A stretch of 64,000 nt of DNA, taken from Fictibacillus marinisediminis (GTDB lineage Bacteria > Bacillota > Bacilli > Bacillales > Fictibacillaceae). Made by a program: the position numbers and the translations under genes. The stretch covers positions 2,170,001 to 2,234,000 of the forward strand of contig NZ_JAIWJX010000002.1 of assembly GCF_023149135.1 (NCBI RefSeq), in the 5' to 3' direction. Of this stretch, positions 8,510 through 16,652 are shown piece by piece (the first letter of the stretch is position 1; every line of letters begins with the position of its first letter). The notes below the pieces were generated by a model. The model was not told where the DNA came from. It searched no databases and saw nothing but the letters and a program-made list of their open reading frames with translations.

Positions 8510-9421
8510 ATGGCAGCGTTATATGACTGCATTATTATTGGCGGAGGGATTGCAGGCCTGCAAGCAGGGATACAGCTGGGCCGATATAAACACAAAACGC
8601 TTATCCTTGATTCCAACAACGGAAGATCCAACTTGTGCAAAAATTATCGGAATATATTGGGGTGGCCAGAAGGAGTCAGCGGTGAAACCTTAAGACAAAA
8701 TGGAAGAAAACAGGCTGAACGAGTGGGTGTTGTTTTCAAGGAGCAACTTGCCTTGTCGATGGATAAGAATGCCGGAGTTTATCTAATCACAACGGATCAG
8801 AAGGAACAACTGGAAACGAAAACAGTACTAATTGCTACCGGGGTCATGGATAGGCTTCCCCCTGATATCGCAAATTTGAAAAAGTGTCTTGGGGAAACGA
8901 TGTTTATCTGCCCGGACTGTGATGGTTATGAGGTTGAAGATAAAAAGCTGATTGTGGTTGGTTCAGGACAGGCAGGGGCTGGAATGGCGATCACCCTCAA
9001 TTATTGGACAAAGGACATCACATTTATAAACCATGAACAAAAGGAATTGGACGAATCAACATTGCAGGATTTAAAGGACTTGGGAATTCAGCATATCTTT
9101 AAACCCATCAAGGAAATATTAGTGAAGGACGATTCCATTTTTGAAGGTGTTCGATTTGAAGATGGAGAAAAAATAGAAGGCGAGCGTGGTTTTGTTGCCT
9201 TTGGAGGCAATAGAGTACATTCTGAACTCGCTGAAAAGCTTGGGGTTCAGTTGGAGAAGAAGCATATTGTTGTTAATGCAAGAACGAAAGAAACTAATAT
9301 TGAAAATGTATGGGCCGCCGGCGATGTTGTCGCTCATTCCGAGCAGGTCACCATCGCCATGGGAGATGGTGTGCAGGCAGCCATTTGGATTCATAAAAGA
9401 CTTCGTTCTTTTGAGCATTAG
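8510..9421 (+). CDS. Thioredoxin-reductase-like FAD/NAD(P) flavoprotein with CPDC disulfide
   Basis: A 303-residue flavoprotein. An N-terminal FAD site (IIIGGGIAGLQAG), a redox-active CPDC pair (Cys134/Cys137), an NAD(P) site (VVGSGQAGAG) and a C-terminal FAD contact (NVWAAGDVV) give the thioredoxin-reductase layout. The second nucleotide motif is GSGQAG rather than GGGDSA, so it is a relative and not the housekeeping TrxB. ATG 8510 follows GGGGGAGA and gives the normal N-terminus; an upstream in-frame ATG at 8462 would add 16 unrelated residues. It is followed after 21 nt by the C-S lyase gene, so the two are likely co-transcribed. The electron acceptor is unknown. Confidence 0.8.
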   Translation: MAALYDCIIIGGGIAGLQAGIQLGRYKHKTLILDSNNGRSNLCKNYRNILGWPEGVSGETLRQNGRKQAERVGVVFKEQLALSMDKNAGVYLITTDQKEQLETKTVLIATGVMDRLPPDIANLKKCLGETMFICPDCDGYEVEDKKLIVVGSGQAGAGMAITLNYWTKDITFINHEQKELDESTLQDLKDLGIQHIFKPIKEILVKDDSIFEGVRFEDGEKIEGERGFVAFGGNRVHSELAEKLGVQLEKKHIVVNARTKETNIENVWAAGDVVAHSEQVTIAMGDGVQAAIWIHKRLRSFEH

Positions 9422-9442
9422 AATAGGAGGAACTCAGTACGG

Positions 9443-10624
9443 ATGAAAGCATTCAATGAAAAAATAGATCGAATGAACACTCACTCTGTAAAGTGGGATC
9501 ACACGAAAGAGATTTTCGGGAAGGAAGATCTTTTGCCAATGTGGGTGGCGGACATGGACTTTAAAGCTCCCCATGCAGTCATTGATGCCATGAAAAAAAG
9601 AATCGATCACGGGATTTTTGGCTATTCCATGGCCACAAAAGAGACGAAGCAAATTGTCATGGATTGGTTAAAGAGCAGGCATACCTGGGAAATTCAAAGT
9701 GATTGGATCGTCTTTACACCAGGGGTCGTTCCTGCTCTTTCCGCAGCGATCCACACCTATACTGAAACGAATGATGGGGTGCTGATTCAAAGCCCCGTGT
9801 ATTATCCATTTGGGGACATGGTGAAAAAGAACAATAGAAAACTTATCAGCAATTCTTTGCGCTATAACGGTGAAACATATGAAATGGACTTTGAAGACCT
9901 TGAGTTACAGTTCCGGACGAAAAATATTAAATTGATGCTCCTTTGCAACCCTCACAATCCTGTGGGCAGAGTATGGACCAAAGAGGAACTTGGAAAATTG
10001 GCAAAACTCTGCATTCAATATGATGTATTGGTGTTTTCAGATGACATTCATTTTGATTTGATCTATAAGAAGTACAGGCATACGATCTTGTCCTCTTTGT
10101 CCCCGGAAATTGAGGAGAGGACAATCACCGGAATTGCTCCAAGCAAGACATTTAATCTTGCAGGACTTCAATTTTCTACGATTATTATTCCGAATAAAAC
10201 ACTAAGGGACAAATTTAGTGATTATTTAGCAACAATTGGTTTTTTTTCCCCAGGATCATTGGGGATCATTGCTGCGGAAGCTGCTTATCAGAATGGGGAA
10301 GAATGGCTTGATGGCTTAATGGAATACCTGGAAAGCAACCTGGACTACTTGAAAAATTTTATAAAAGAGAAACTTCCCCAAATTAAAGTGATTGAACCCG
10401 AAGGAACCTACTTAGTTTGGCTGGACTGCTCCAATCTAAACATGGATCATAAAAGGTTGGAGAGCTTTATCCAAGATGAAGCAAAATTGGCATTTGATGA
10501 AGGTTATATCTTCGGGAAAGAAGGAGAAGGCTTTGAACGGATCAATATTGCCTGTCCTCTTGAAACCTTGAAAGAAGGACTAACAAGATTAGAGAAAGCG
10601 ATAAATAAACAAAATGTTGTTTGA
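9443..10624 (+). CDS. patB: PatB/MalY-type PLP-dependent C-S lyase or aminotransferase
   Basis: A 393-residue fold-type I PLP enzyme of the MalY/PatB branch, whose members cleave cystathionine or other cysteine conjugates. Recognisable features are PMWVADMDFKAP at the N-terminus, the aspartate region LCNPHNPVGRVW, SDDIHFDLIY, and the PLP lysine at about residue 235 (APSKTFNLAGLQ). AGGAGG sits upstream of ATG 9443. It follows the CxxC flavoprotein by 21 nt and ends before a strong terminator. Next to egtB it could supply the C-S lyase step of ergothioneine synthesis, but this is conjecture; a general cystathionine beta-lyase role is the default. Confidence 0.82.
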   Translation: MKAFNEKIDRMNTHSVKWDHTKEIFGKEDLLPMWVADMDFKAPHAVIDAMKKRIDHGIFGYSMATKETKQIVMDWLKSRHTWEIQSDWIVFTPGVVPALSAAIHTYTETNDGVLIQSPVYYPFGDMVKKNNRKLISNSLRYNGETYEMDFEDLELQFRTKNIKLMLLCNPHNPVGRVWTKEELGKLAKLCIQYDVLVFSDDIHFDLIYKKYRHTILSSLSPEIEERTITGIAPSKTFNLAGLQFSTIIIPNKTLRDKFSDYLATIGFFSPGSLGIIAAEAAYQNGEEWLDGLMEYLESNLDYLKNFIKEKLPQIKVIEPEGTYLVWLDCSNLNMDHKRLESFIQDEAKLAFDEGYIFGKEGEGFERINIACPLETLKEGLTRLEKAINKQNVV

Positions 10625-10632
10625 TGAAACTG

Positions 10633-10658
10633 CCCTGAATCTGATTCAGGGTTTTTTT
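10633..10658 (+). terminator. Terminator after the C-S lyase gene
   Basis: CCCTGAAT and ATTCAGGG form a perfect 8-bp stem with a 3-nt loop, followed by seven T. Confidence 0.9.
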
Positions 10659-10664
10659 AATTCG

Positions 10665-10783
10665 AAAGCTCTGTTAGTCCATGAAGTTTTTTGGTGGGGT
10701 GTGATAGACTTGAGGGCCTCTTTCTAGCATCAGTATGCGATGCCCTTTAAGATTGAAAATCAACAATATCCTTTAATAAAGCC
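10665..10783 (+). repeat. Interspersed intergenic repeat family 1, short copy
   Basis: This 119-bp stretch shares long blocks with 28069-28290: AAAGCTCTGTTAGTCCATG, TTTTTGGTGGGGTGTGAT, AGACTTGAGGGCCTCTTT, AGCATCAGTATGCGATG and TTGAAAATCAACAAT. It lacks the 100-bp segment found in the other copy. GCATC and GATGC flank AGTATGC and can form a small hairpin. It contains no reading frame and lies just after a terminator. Confidence 0.8.
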
Positions 10784-10812
10784 TATTGGAAAGAATTACT
10801 GTGCTAAATCAG

Positions 10813-10841
10813 TTGAAAACTTAAGGAATCCTTAGTAAAAT
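10813..10841 (+). promoter_or_regulatory. Sigma-A promoter with dyad in the spacer, acetyltransferase-like gene
   Basis: TTGAAA and TAAAAT are separated by 17 nt. The spacer contains TAAGG-AAT...CCTTA (10822-10834), a short palindrome that could be an operator. Confidence 0.65.
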
Positions 10842-10889
10842 GGCAAACTGTGTGAAGCGAATCGATCAAAGAGAAGGGAGGAAGTCAGG

Positions 10890-11387
10890 ATGCATAACGT
10901 AATGGAAAGAGAAACAGCTTCGGTTGAACAAGCGCGAAACAGTCTGGAATTTCAAGTGCTTCGAATGCAGAATGATTTAAAAGAAATAGCTAAAAAGTGG
11001 GATGTCCTTGGGGTCGAACAGACAAAAGACGACCATCTGACCATTGTGTACAAATTGGAAAATAAACATCAGTGTAAAATTATGCTGAATGACTGCTCCA
11101 CTTCTTTTCAAGGAATTTGGGATTTTTCCATTGATGCCATTTATGACAGCAATGATAGTATCTTTATCGGAGACATTAGGGGACCCGCCAACATGGGTTA
11201 TGGCTCCATTTGTATACAATATTTGAAGGAACTGGCGAAGGACCAAAACATCCCTTATATAAAAGGGGACATTGCTCCAAGAGACTGGGACCACGTAAAT
11301 CGGCTAGTCCATTTTTATGAAAAGCACCATTTTTCAGTTCAATTGGATAACGAAAGCAAATCTGGCAGTATCGTTTGGAATGGCTAA
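10890..11387 (+). CDS. GNAT-like protein of unknown substrate
   Basis: A 165-residue protein. The C-terminal half (MGYGSICIQYLKELA, then HVNRLVHFYEKHHFSV) resembles the acetyl-CoA-binding helix and final strand/helix of GNAT acetyltransferases, although the usual Q/RxxGxG/A loop appears only as NMGYGS. The N-terminal half (helical, then KLENKHQCKIMLNDCSTSF) is not recognised. GGGAGGAAG precedes ATG 10890. It is monocistronic, with its own sigma-A promoter. Enzymatic activity is uncertain because the motif is degenerate. Confidence 0.6.
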   Translation: MHNVMERETASVEQARNSLEFQVLRMQNDLKEIAKKWDVLGVEQTKDDHLTIVYKLENKHQCKIMLNDCSTSFQGIWDFSIDAIYDSNDSIFIGDIRGPANMGYGSICIQYLKELAKDQNIPYIKGDIAPRDWDHVNRLVHFYEKHHFSVQLDNESKSGSIVWNG

Positions 11388-11418
11388 AATAATTTCCTTT
11401 TGAAAGTTAGAAAGCAAC

Positions 11419-11443
11419 GTTTATAAACCTTCCTCCCGGGTAT
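11419..11443 (+). promoter_or_regulatory. Sigma-B promoter of the general stress gene
   Basis: GTTTAT and GGGTAT are separated by 13 nt, matching the sigma-B pattern GTTTAA-N12-15-GGGTAT, 35 nt before the start codon of a stress-protein homologue. Confidence 0.8.
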
Positions 11444-11478
11444 TTAAACACCCAAAAGCTTTAAAAGGAGGAATCTAT

Positions 11479-11892
11479 ATGGGCAAGAATGTCCTGGGCG
11501 TTTTTAATTATGATGAGGAAGCAGTCATTGCTGTACAGCAGTTGAAGTCAGAAGGTTATCATATTGATGAAATCTCATTTGTCATCAACCATGATGGATT
11601 CAAAGATACACTTGAAACGAGGACGGGAGCTGCGGTTGATATCATTAATCAAGAAGAAACAATATTCCAGAAAATTAAAAATATTTTCTCACATGATCCG
11701 TATACAAATAACTTTGAAGAAAAACTGGCTGGGTTAGGCCTCCCGGAAAACAAAGCCATAATCTATGCATCTGAACTAGAAGCAGGGAAAATATTAATGC
11801 TGGTAGGCTCAGATTATCAATTTGATGCGAAGGGCGAAAAGACTCTAGCAGAGTCCGAAACCTTTGGGCATGACAAAACACCTCATTTATAG
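11479..11892 (+). CDS. General stress protein, YflT / GSP17M-like
   Basis: A 137-residue soluble protein. The N-terminus VLGVFNYDEEAVIAVQQLKSEGY followed by ISFVINHD is the start of the short alpha/beta domain of the YflT (general stress protein 17M) family, whose biochemical role is unknown. AAAGGAGG lies before ATG 11479. The sigma-B promoter directly upstream supports the assignment, and a 12-bp terminator follows. Confidence 0.8.
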   Translation: MGKNVLGVFNYDEEAVIAVQQLKSEGYHIDEISFVINHDGFKDTLETRTGAAVDIINQEETIFQKIKNIFSHDPYTNNFEEKLAGLGLPENKAIIYASELEAGKILMLVGSDYQFDAKGEKTLAESETFGHDKTPHL

Positions 11893-11899
11893 CGAAACA

Positions 11900-11933
11900 G
11901 AAACCAGTTCCATACCTGCGAGGAACTGGTTTC
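11900..11933 (+). terminator. Terminator of the stress gene
   Basis: GAAACCAGTTCC and GGAACTGGTTTC form a perfect 12-bp stem; the downstream run (ATTTG) is weak, so strength is uncertain. Confidence 0.7.
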
Positions 11934-12010
11934 ATTTGATTGTAAATATTTGTTTATATGGTATATTATGTTTATAAGTTTATTAACAAAATGTTATACA
12001 CGACATTCAC

Positions 12011-12033
12011 CGAGGAAGAAATTTAGTTCCTCG
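12011..12033 (+). other. Leader hairpin upstream of the small peptide gene and rsbS
   Basis: CGAGGAA and TTCCTCG form a 7-bp stem followed by CTCTTTTA. It lies 57 nt before the small gene, within an otherwise AT-rich 156-nt stretch where I see no other element. It may be an attenuator or a weak terminator. Confidence 0.4.
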
Positions 12034-12089
12034 CTCTTTTACTATCCAGACTGCTATTGCTGAGTTTTCCTTAGGGGGAGGACTAGGAG

Positions 12090-12209
12090 GTGCAAGATAT
12101 TAACGACTATCGCCTTAATAAAAATACGTATTTCATGCGCAACCTGGATGAAATCATTCAAGTTGATCTGGAGTACAATCCTCAAAAGAATTCAATCATG
12201 CTGCATTAA
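12090..12209 (+). CDS. Small protein of 39 residues preceding rsbS
   Basis: GTG 12090 follows GGGGGAGGA at 7-8 nt. The peptide runs from MQDINDYRLNKNTYF to NPQKNSIMLH, and is hydrophilic and acidic in the middle (NLDEIIQVDLEY). It ends 23 nt before rsbS, the two sharing direction and no terminator, so they are probably an operon. I recognise no family. It is not a fragment of RsbR, which normally precedes RsbS, as far as I can tell. Confidence 0.6.
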   Translation: MQDINDYRLNKNTYFMRNLDEIIQVDLEYNPQKNSIMLH

Positions 12210-12232
12210 AACTATGGGGAGGTTTTTTCAAA

Positions 12233-12607
12233 ATGAGTATACCCATCCTAAAAGTCAATGATTCATTGCTCGTCTCCATTCAAGAAGATTTGGACGATCA
12301 GTCAGCTATGCAGCTTCAGGAAGATATTCTAAAAAATATTCAATCTACCAATGCTACAGGTATTGTAATGGATCTCTCTTTGGTCAATCTAGTGGATTCC
12401 TTTATCGCCAAAATACTAGTTGATATTGTCAACATGTCAGATCTGATGGGAGCCAGGGTCATTGTAACGGGTGTTCAGCCTCTGGTTGCCATTACACTGA
12501 ATGAGATGGGAATTTCCATGAAAAATATATCAACCGCCATTGATGTAGAAAAAGGTTTAGAATCATTAAAAGAATATAACGGAAGAATCCAAAAATTAAA
12601 AACATAA
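12233..12607 (+). CDS. rsbS: STAS-domain antagonist, RsbS-like
   Basis: A 124-residue single STAS domain close to the stressosome scaffold protein RsbS of Bacillus. IPILKVNDSLLVSIQEDLDD, then VDSFIAKILVDIV with the Ser that RsbT phosphorylates in the known protein, then GVQPLVAITLNEMGI. In Bacillus RsbS sits in rsbRSTUVW-sigB; here the neighbours are a 39-residue peptide and a terminator, with no rsbR, rsbT or sigB in the window. It may feed the stressosome from a distance or be a paralogue. GGGGAGG lies about 10 nt before ATG 12233. Confidence 0.82.
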   Translation: MSIPILKVNDSLLVSIQEDLDDQSAMQLQEDILKNIQSTNATGIVMDLSLVNLVDSFIAKILVDIVNMSDLMGARVIVTGVQPLVAITLNEMGISMKNISTAIDVEKGLESLKEYNGRIQKLKT

Positions 12608-12618
12608 ATCCTAGTTTG

Positions 12619-12657
12619 AAAAGCATGCAGAACCGTACGGTTCTGCATGCTTTTTTT
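12619..12657 (+). terminator. Terminator after rsbS
   Basis: GCATGCAGAACC and GGTTCTGCATGC form a perfect 12-bp stem around GTAC, followed by seven T. Confidence 0.95.
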
Positions 12658-12664
12658 AGTTAAA

Positions 12665-12689
12665 GTTTAAAGATTTACGGTAAGGGTAG
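12665..12689 (+). promoter_or_regulatory. Sigma-B promoter of the fdhF operon
   Basis: GTTTAA and GGGTAG are separated by 13 nt, one base off the sigma-B consensus. The homologous yjgCD genes of B. subtilis are, as I recall, members of the sigma-B regulon, which supports this reading. Confidence 0.7.
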
Positions 12690-12742
12690 TGAGGAAATGA
12701 ATAGTTTATAACAATTTAAGAGGAAAGCAGTGGTGAGCGATA

Positions 12743-15700
12743 TTGTCAGATTCAATACATGTGAAAATTGACGGCATTCAAAAAGCAACCCAATCAGATC
12801 AAACCGTTCTACAGCTTCTTTCAGAACTTGACATTGATGTCCCCAGTGTCTGTTACCACCCTAGTCTCGGACCGATTGAAACCTGTGATACTTGTATTGT
12901 CAGTGTAAACGGAGAGCTTGTAAGATCTTGTTCAACTTCTTTAAAAAATAGAGATGTAATTGAAACAGCATCAGAAGAAGTCAGGAAAGCACAAGTCATC
13001 GGCATAGACCGGATATTACATAACCATGAATTATACTGTACGGTATGTGATTACAATAACGGCGGATGTGAAGTACACAATACGGTAAAAGAAATGAAAG
13101 TCAACCATCAGAGCATCCCGTTTGAACAAAAACCGTATGAAGCGGATAAGTCTCATCCGTATTACCGGTATGATCCTGACCAATGTATTCTATGCGGACG
13201 CTGTGTGGAAGCTTGCCAGGATGTTCAGGTTACCGAAACACTGACAATTGACTGGGAAAGGGATCGACCTCGCGTGATCTGGGACAATGATGTACCGATT
13301 AATGAATCATCATGTGTATCCTGCGGCCATTGTTCCACCGTTTGTCCTTGCAACGCCATGATGGAAAAGGGGATGGAAGGAGAGGCCGGCTACATGACCG
13401 GGATTGACCGTAAAACCCTTCGTCCCATGATTGAAATTACAAAGAGTGTAGAAACGGGTTATGGTTCCATTTTGGCCATTTCAGATATGGAATCTGCGAT
13501 GCGTGAGGAACGGATCAAAAAAACAAAAACCGTATGTACGTATTGCGGTGTCGGGTGCAGCTTCGACATCTGGACAAAAGGCAGAGAGATACTCAAAGTT
13601 GAACCTCAGGCAGAAGCTCCGGCAAATGGGATATCCACATGTGTTAAGGGGAAATTCGGATGGGAGTTTGTCAACAGTGAAGAAAGATTGACGAAACCTT
13701 TGATCAGAGAAGCTGCCGGATTCCGGGAAGCAGAATGGGATGAAGCGATTAGCCTGATCGCGGAAAAGTTTTCTGAAATCAAGAAAGACCATGGAGCAGA
13801 CGCGCTTGGTTTTATCAGTTCTTCCAAATGCACAAACGAAGAGGCCTATTTGATGCAAAAACTGGGAAGAGCTGTAATCGGTACTAACAATATTGACAAT
13901 TGCTCAAGGTATTGCCAGACACCTGCCACCCTAGGTCTGTTTCGAACTGTAGGACATGGCGGAGATTCGGGCGGTATTAAAGATATTGAGATGTCTGAAC
14001 TGGTCATTGGTATAGGAACAAATACTTCTGAATCGCATCCTGTACTCTCCACAAGAATTAAACGTTCACATAAGCTGAACGGACAAAAGCTGATTGTAGC
14101 CGATTTAAGAAAGCATGAGATGGCAGAACGCTCAGACTTGTTTGTCCAGCCAGCGCCAGGTACAGACCTTGTCTGGATATCAGCAGTGTCCAAATATATT
14201 ATTGATATGGGCTGGGCCGATAATGACTTTATTCAAAACAGGGTGAACGGATTTGAAAACTATGTTGAAAGCCTTGCTCCATTTACATTGGACTATGCTG
14301 AAAAGCTGACTAATATCCCGAAAGAACAAATCATAAAAATAGCTGAAATGATTCATGAAGCGAATTCTGTTTGTGTATTGTGGGCCATGGGGGTCACACA
14401 GCACAGTGCAGGAAGCGATACGAGTACAGCCATTTCAAACCTTATGCTAATTACAGGCAATTATGGCAAGCCTGGGGCAGGTACGTACCCTCTAAGAGGG
14501 CATAACAATGTACAGGGAGCGAGTGACTTTGGAAGCATGCCGAACAGACTTCCCGGGTATCAGCATATTGAAGATGAGCAAGTGCGGAAAAATTTTGAAC
14601 AGGCCTGGGGAGTGAAGCTGCCGGAAAAAATCGGCTTAAATAATCATGAAATGGTTGCTGGCATTCATGATGGTACACTTAAAGCCATGTATTTAAAAGG
14701 TGAAGATATGGGAATTGTAGATTCTAATATCAACCAAGTGCATGCAGCATTCGAAAAGCTTGAGTTTTTCGTTGTACAAGATATTTTCCTTTCCAAGACA
14801 GCAGAATTTGCTGATGTTGTTCTTCCTGCAAGCCCCAGCCTTGAAAAAGAAGGCACCTTTACAAACACTGAACGAAGAATTCAACGTTTATATCAGGTGT
14901 TGGAGCCTTTAGGTGATTCTAAACCGGATTGGCAGATCATTCAAAATGTAGCCAATTCACTGGGTGCAAACTGGAAGTATGAACATCCTAGCGATATTAT
15001 GGAGGAAGCTGCTCCTCTTGCACCTTTATTTGCAGGAGTAACTTATGAACGCCTTGAAGGGTATAAAAGCTTGCAGTGGCCAGTGTCAGTGGACGGAAAG
15101 GACACGCCTCTATTATTTACAGAGGATTTTCCGTTTCCTGACGGGAAAGCGAATCTTTTTCCATTAGAATGGACAAAACCAGTTCATTTTGGAAAAGAAT
15201 TTGATATCCATGTAAACAATGGCCGTCTGCTTGAACACTTCCATGAAGGGAATATGACATATAAAGCAAAAGGAATCGCCTCAAAAACACCAAATGTTTT
15301 CCTAGAGGTTTCTCCCGAGCTTGCGGAGGAACGCGGACTGAGGAATGGTTCTCTTGTCCGCCTTACTTCACCTTATGGAAGTGTCAAAGTGAAATGCCAT
15401 ATTACTGATCGGGTGAAAGGGAAAGAAGTTTACCTTCCGCTGAATGATAACGGGGACGCAGCGATCAACCTTCTGACAAGCAGTTATGCTGATAAAGATA
15501 CCGATACACCAGCTTATAAGGAAACCATGGCAAAGCTGGAAGTCCTGAATACTGAAGGAGTCGACCCTATTCCAAGAATCAACCATCGCAATGGAAACCC
15601 ACAGCCGCAGATTGGTGTAAATGTGCAAAAGAAATGGGCAAGAAAAGATTACGTTTTTCCTGGTGACCTTGTAAAAAAGGAGATGAAGCAGGATGGCTAA
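12743..15700 (+). CDS. fdhF: Formate dehydrogenase-like molybdopterin oxidoreductase, YjgC/FdhF type
   Basis: A 985-residue cytoplasmic molybdoenzyme. In order: an N-terminal 2Fe-2S ferredoxin domain ([18 protein letters not shown]), a His/Cys-rich segment, two 4Fe-4S motifs ([11 protein letters not shown] and [13 protein letters not shown]), the 4Fe-4S motif of the catalytic domain ([11 protein letters not shown]), then the bis-MGD domains. The molybdenum ligand is Cys near residue 391 in CSRYCQTPA, so this is a non-seleno enzyme. The length equals B. subtilis YjgC. Start is TTG 12743, the first start after an in-frame stop, with GGTGAG upstream. The downstream partner overlaps it by 8 nt. 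Formate is the family substrate but has not been proven for this branch. Confidence 0.9.
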   Translation: MSDSIHVKIDGIQKATQSDQTVLQLLSELDIDVPSVCYHPSLGPIETCDTCIVSVNGELVRSCSTSLKNRDVIETASEEVRKAQVIGIDRILHNHELYCTVCDYNNGGCEVHNTVKEMKVNHQSIPFEQKPYEADKSHPYYRYDPDQCILCGRCVEACQDVQVTETLTIDWERDRPRVIWDNDVPINESSCVSCGHCSTVCPCNAMMEKGMEGEAGYMTGIDRKTLRPMIEITKSVETGYGSILAISDMESAMREERIKKTKTVCTYCGVGCSFDIWTKGREILKVEPQAEAPANGISTCVKGKFGWEFVNSEERLTKPLIREAAGFREAEWDEAISLIAEKFSEIKKDHGADALGFISSSKCTNEEAYLMQKLGRAVIGTNNIDNCSRYCQTPATLGLFRTVGHGGDSGGIKDIEMSELVIGIGTNTSESHPVLSTRIKRSHKLNGQKLIVADLRKHEMAERSDLFVQPAPGTDLVWISAVSKYIIDMGWADNDFIQNRVNGFENYVESLAPFTLDYAEKLTNIPKEQIIKIAEMIHEANSVCVLWAMGVTQHSAGSDTSTAISNLMLITGNYGKPGAGTYPLRGHNNVQGASDFGSMPNRLPGYQHIEDEQVRKNFEQAWGVKLPEKIGLNNHEMVAGIHDGTLKAMYLKGEDMGIVDSNINQVHAAFEKLEFFVVQDIFLSKTAEFADVVLPASPSLEKEGTFTNTERRIQRLYQVLEPLGDSKPDWQIIQNVANSLGANWKYEHPSDIMEEAAPLAPLFAGVTYERLEGYKSLQWPVSVDGKDTPLLFTEDFPFPDGKANLFPLEWTKPVHFGKEFDIHVNNGRLLEHFHEGNMTYKAKGIASKTPNVFLEVSPELAEERGLRNGSLVRLTSPYGSVKVKCHITDRVKGKEVYLPLNDNGDAAINLLTSSYADKDTDTPAYKETMAKLEVLNTEGVDPIPRINHRNGNPQPQIGVNVQKKWARKDYVFPGDLVKKEMKQDG

Positions 15701-16232
15701 AGCAACCAAAATCATAAAGAGGCTGGAAGTTACAGAGGAAGAGCAGCGAACCAGAGACTTAAAAGAAATAGAAGATGCTTTCATTAAAAACAAAGATGCG
15801 CTCCTTGGATCCCTCAGTGTCATCAATCATATGCATGAAAAAGGAATCATCTCTCTGTTAAACGGGCTGTTCGGACAAGGAGACAAAGTACTTGAGATTT
15901 TGGTTAAGACGGCTGATACGCCAGAGACCTCGAACACTCTTAAAAACCTTCTTTTGATGATGGGTGTATTGGGCACTCTTGATGTTAAACAGCTTGAACC
16001 CCTTTTATTGAAAGTCAACGCAGGGGCAGCCAAAGTAGCCGAACACAAAGATACAGAAGAAAAAACAAGTTATTTTGATCTTGTACGTGCGCTTAAAGAC
16101 CCTGAAATCAATCGCTCCATTACCCTTCTCATAACATTTTTAAAAGGAATGGGCGAAAAAACCGATCATAAAGAACGCAGCACAGAAGAATTCACGGTTC
16201 AAAAAAAAGATAAAGGCAAAAATCTTGGATGA
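15693..16232 (+). CDS. DUF1641 protein, partner of FdhF (YjgD-like)
   Basis: A 179-residue helical protein. The central part ([20 protein letters not shown], then [20 protein letters not shown]) is typical of the DUF1641 family, always found beside FdhF-like oxidoreductases in Bacillaceae and thought to assist the enzyme or its electron transfer. ATG 15693 overlaps the fdhF stop by 8 nt, and AAGGAG lies upstream inside fdhF, indicating translational coupling. The C-terminal tail is Lys/Glu-rich and probably disordered. Confidence 0.85.
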   Translation: MAKATKIIKRLEVTEEEQRTRDLKEIEDAFIKNKDALLGSLSVINHMHEKGIISLLNGLFGQGDKVLEILVKTADTPETSNTLKNLLLMMGVLGTLDVKQLEPLLLKVNAGAAKVAEHKDTEEKTSYFDLVRALKDPEINRSITLLITFLKGMGEKTDHKERSTEEFTVQKKDKGKNLG

Positions 16233-16234
16233 TA

Positions 16235-16268
16235 GAAAAAGAACTCCCTGAGCAGGGAGTTCTTTTTT
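16235..16268 (+). terminator. Terminator of the fdhF operon
   Basis: AAAAAGAACTCCCTG and CAGGGAGTTCTTTTT form a 15-bp stem with a 2-nt loop and a T run. Confidence 0.95.
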
Positions 16269-16522
16269 TCATGGAATAACCTAAAATTTATCGACAATCT
16301 TTTAGTTTATTTCTGCTTTGACGCGTTCCATCCTCTGGATATCCGCAAAAAAATCCGTATTAGTACACTTTTTTGTAGATTTAGGGAGAATTAAAGAGAA
16401 AGGTTTACAGCAAGAATAAGTTTGCGAATTACAACAGGTGGTAATATATAGATACATATAAAAATAATGGTCGTTAAATAGATGCCGTGGTTTCAATCTA
16501 TCTGTAAAGAGGAGGTATAGGC

Positions 16523-16624
16523 ATGAAGTACAAAGTCAAAGATTGGCTCAGACTGACTCCCCGTGAGAGATACTTGCTTTTGTACGCTGTTGCCCTGCTT
16601 CAAAAAGAACAAAGAGCGGTATAA
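16523..16624 (+). CDS. Small conserved-looking protein of 33 residues
   Basis: ATG 16523 follows AGAGGAGGT with ideal spacing, and a terminator lies directly after the stop. The basic peptide (MKYKVKDWLRLTPRERYLLL...LQKEQRAV) would form one amphipathic helix, with LTPRERYLLLYAV as its core. I recognise no family. The 250 nt upstream hold no other gene; GTTTGC-N14-GGTAAT at 16421-16446 is a weak sigma-B-like match. Ribosome site, terminator and length divisible by three make it a real gene candidate. Confidence 0.65.
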   Translation: MKYKVKDWLRLTPRERYLLLYAVALLQKEQRAV

Positions 16625-16652
16625 AAAAAGCTGTACAATGGCAGCTTTTTTT
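16625..16652. terminator. Bidirectional terminator between the small gene and gltC
   Basis: AAAAAAAGCTG and CAGCTTTTTTT form an 11-bp A/T-flanked stem that can end transcription from both sides. Confidence 0.85.

Noticed and set aside
13481..13858. 125-codon minus-strand frame within fdhF
   Set aside because: Antisense shadow of a well-supported gene, without its own start signals.
16302..16496. 64-codon minus-strand frame before the small 33-residue gene
   Set aside because: No ribosome site, unusual composition and no recognisable pattern; it overlaps the probable leader of the plus-strand gene.
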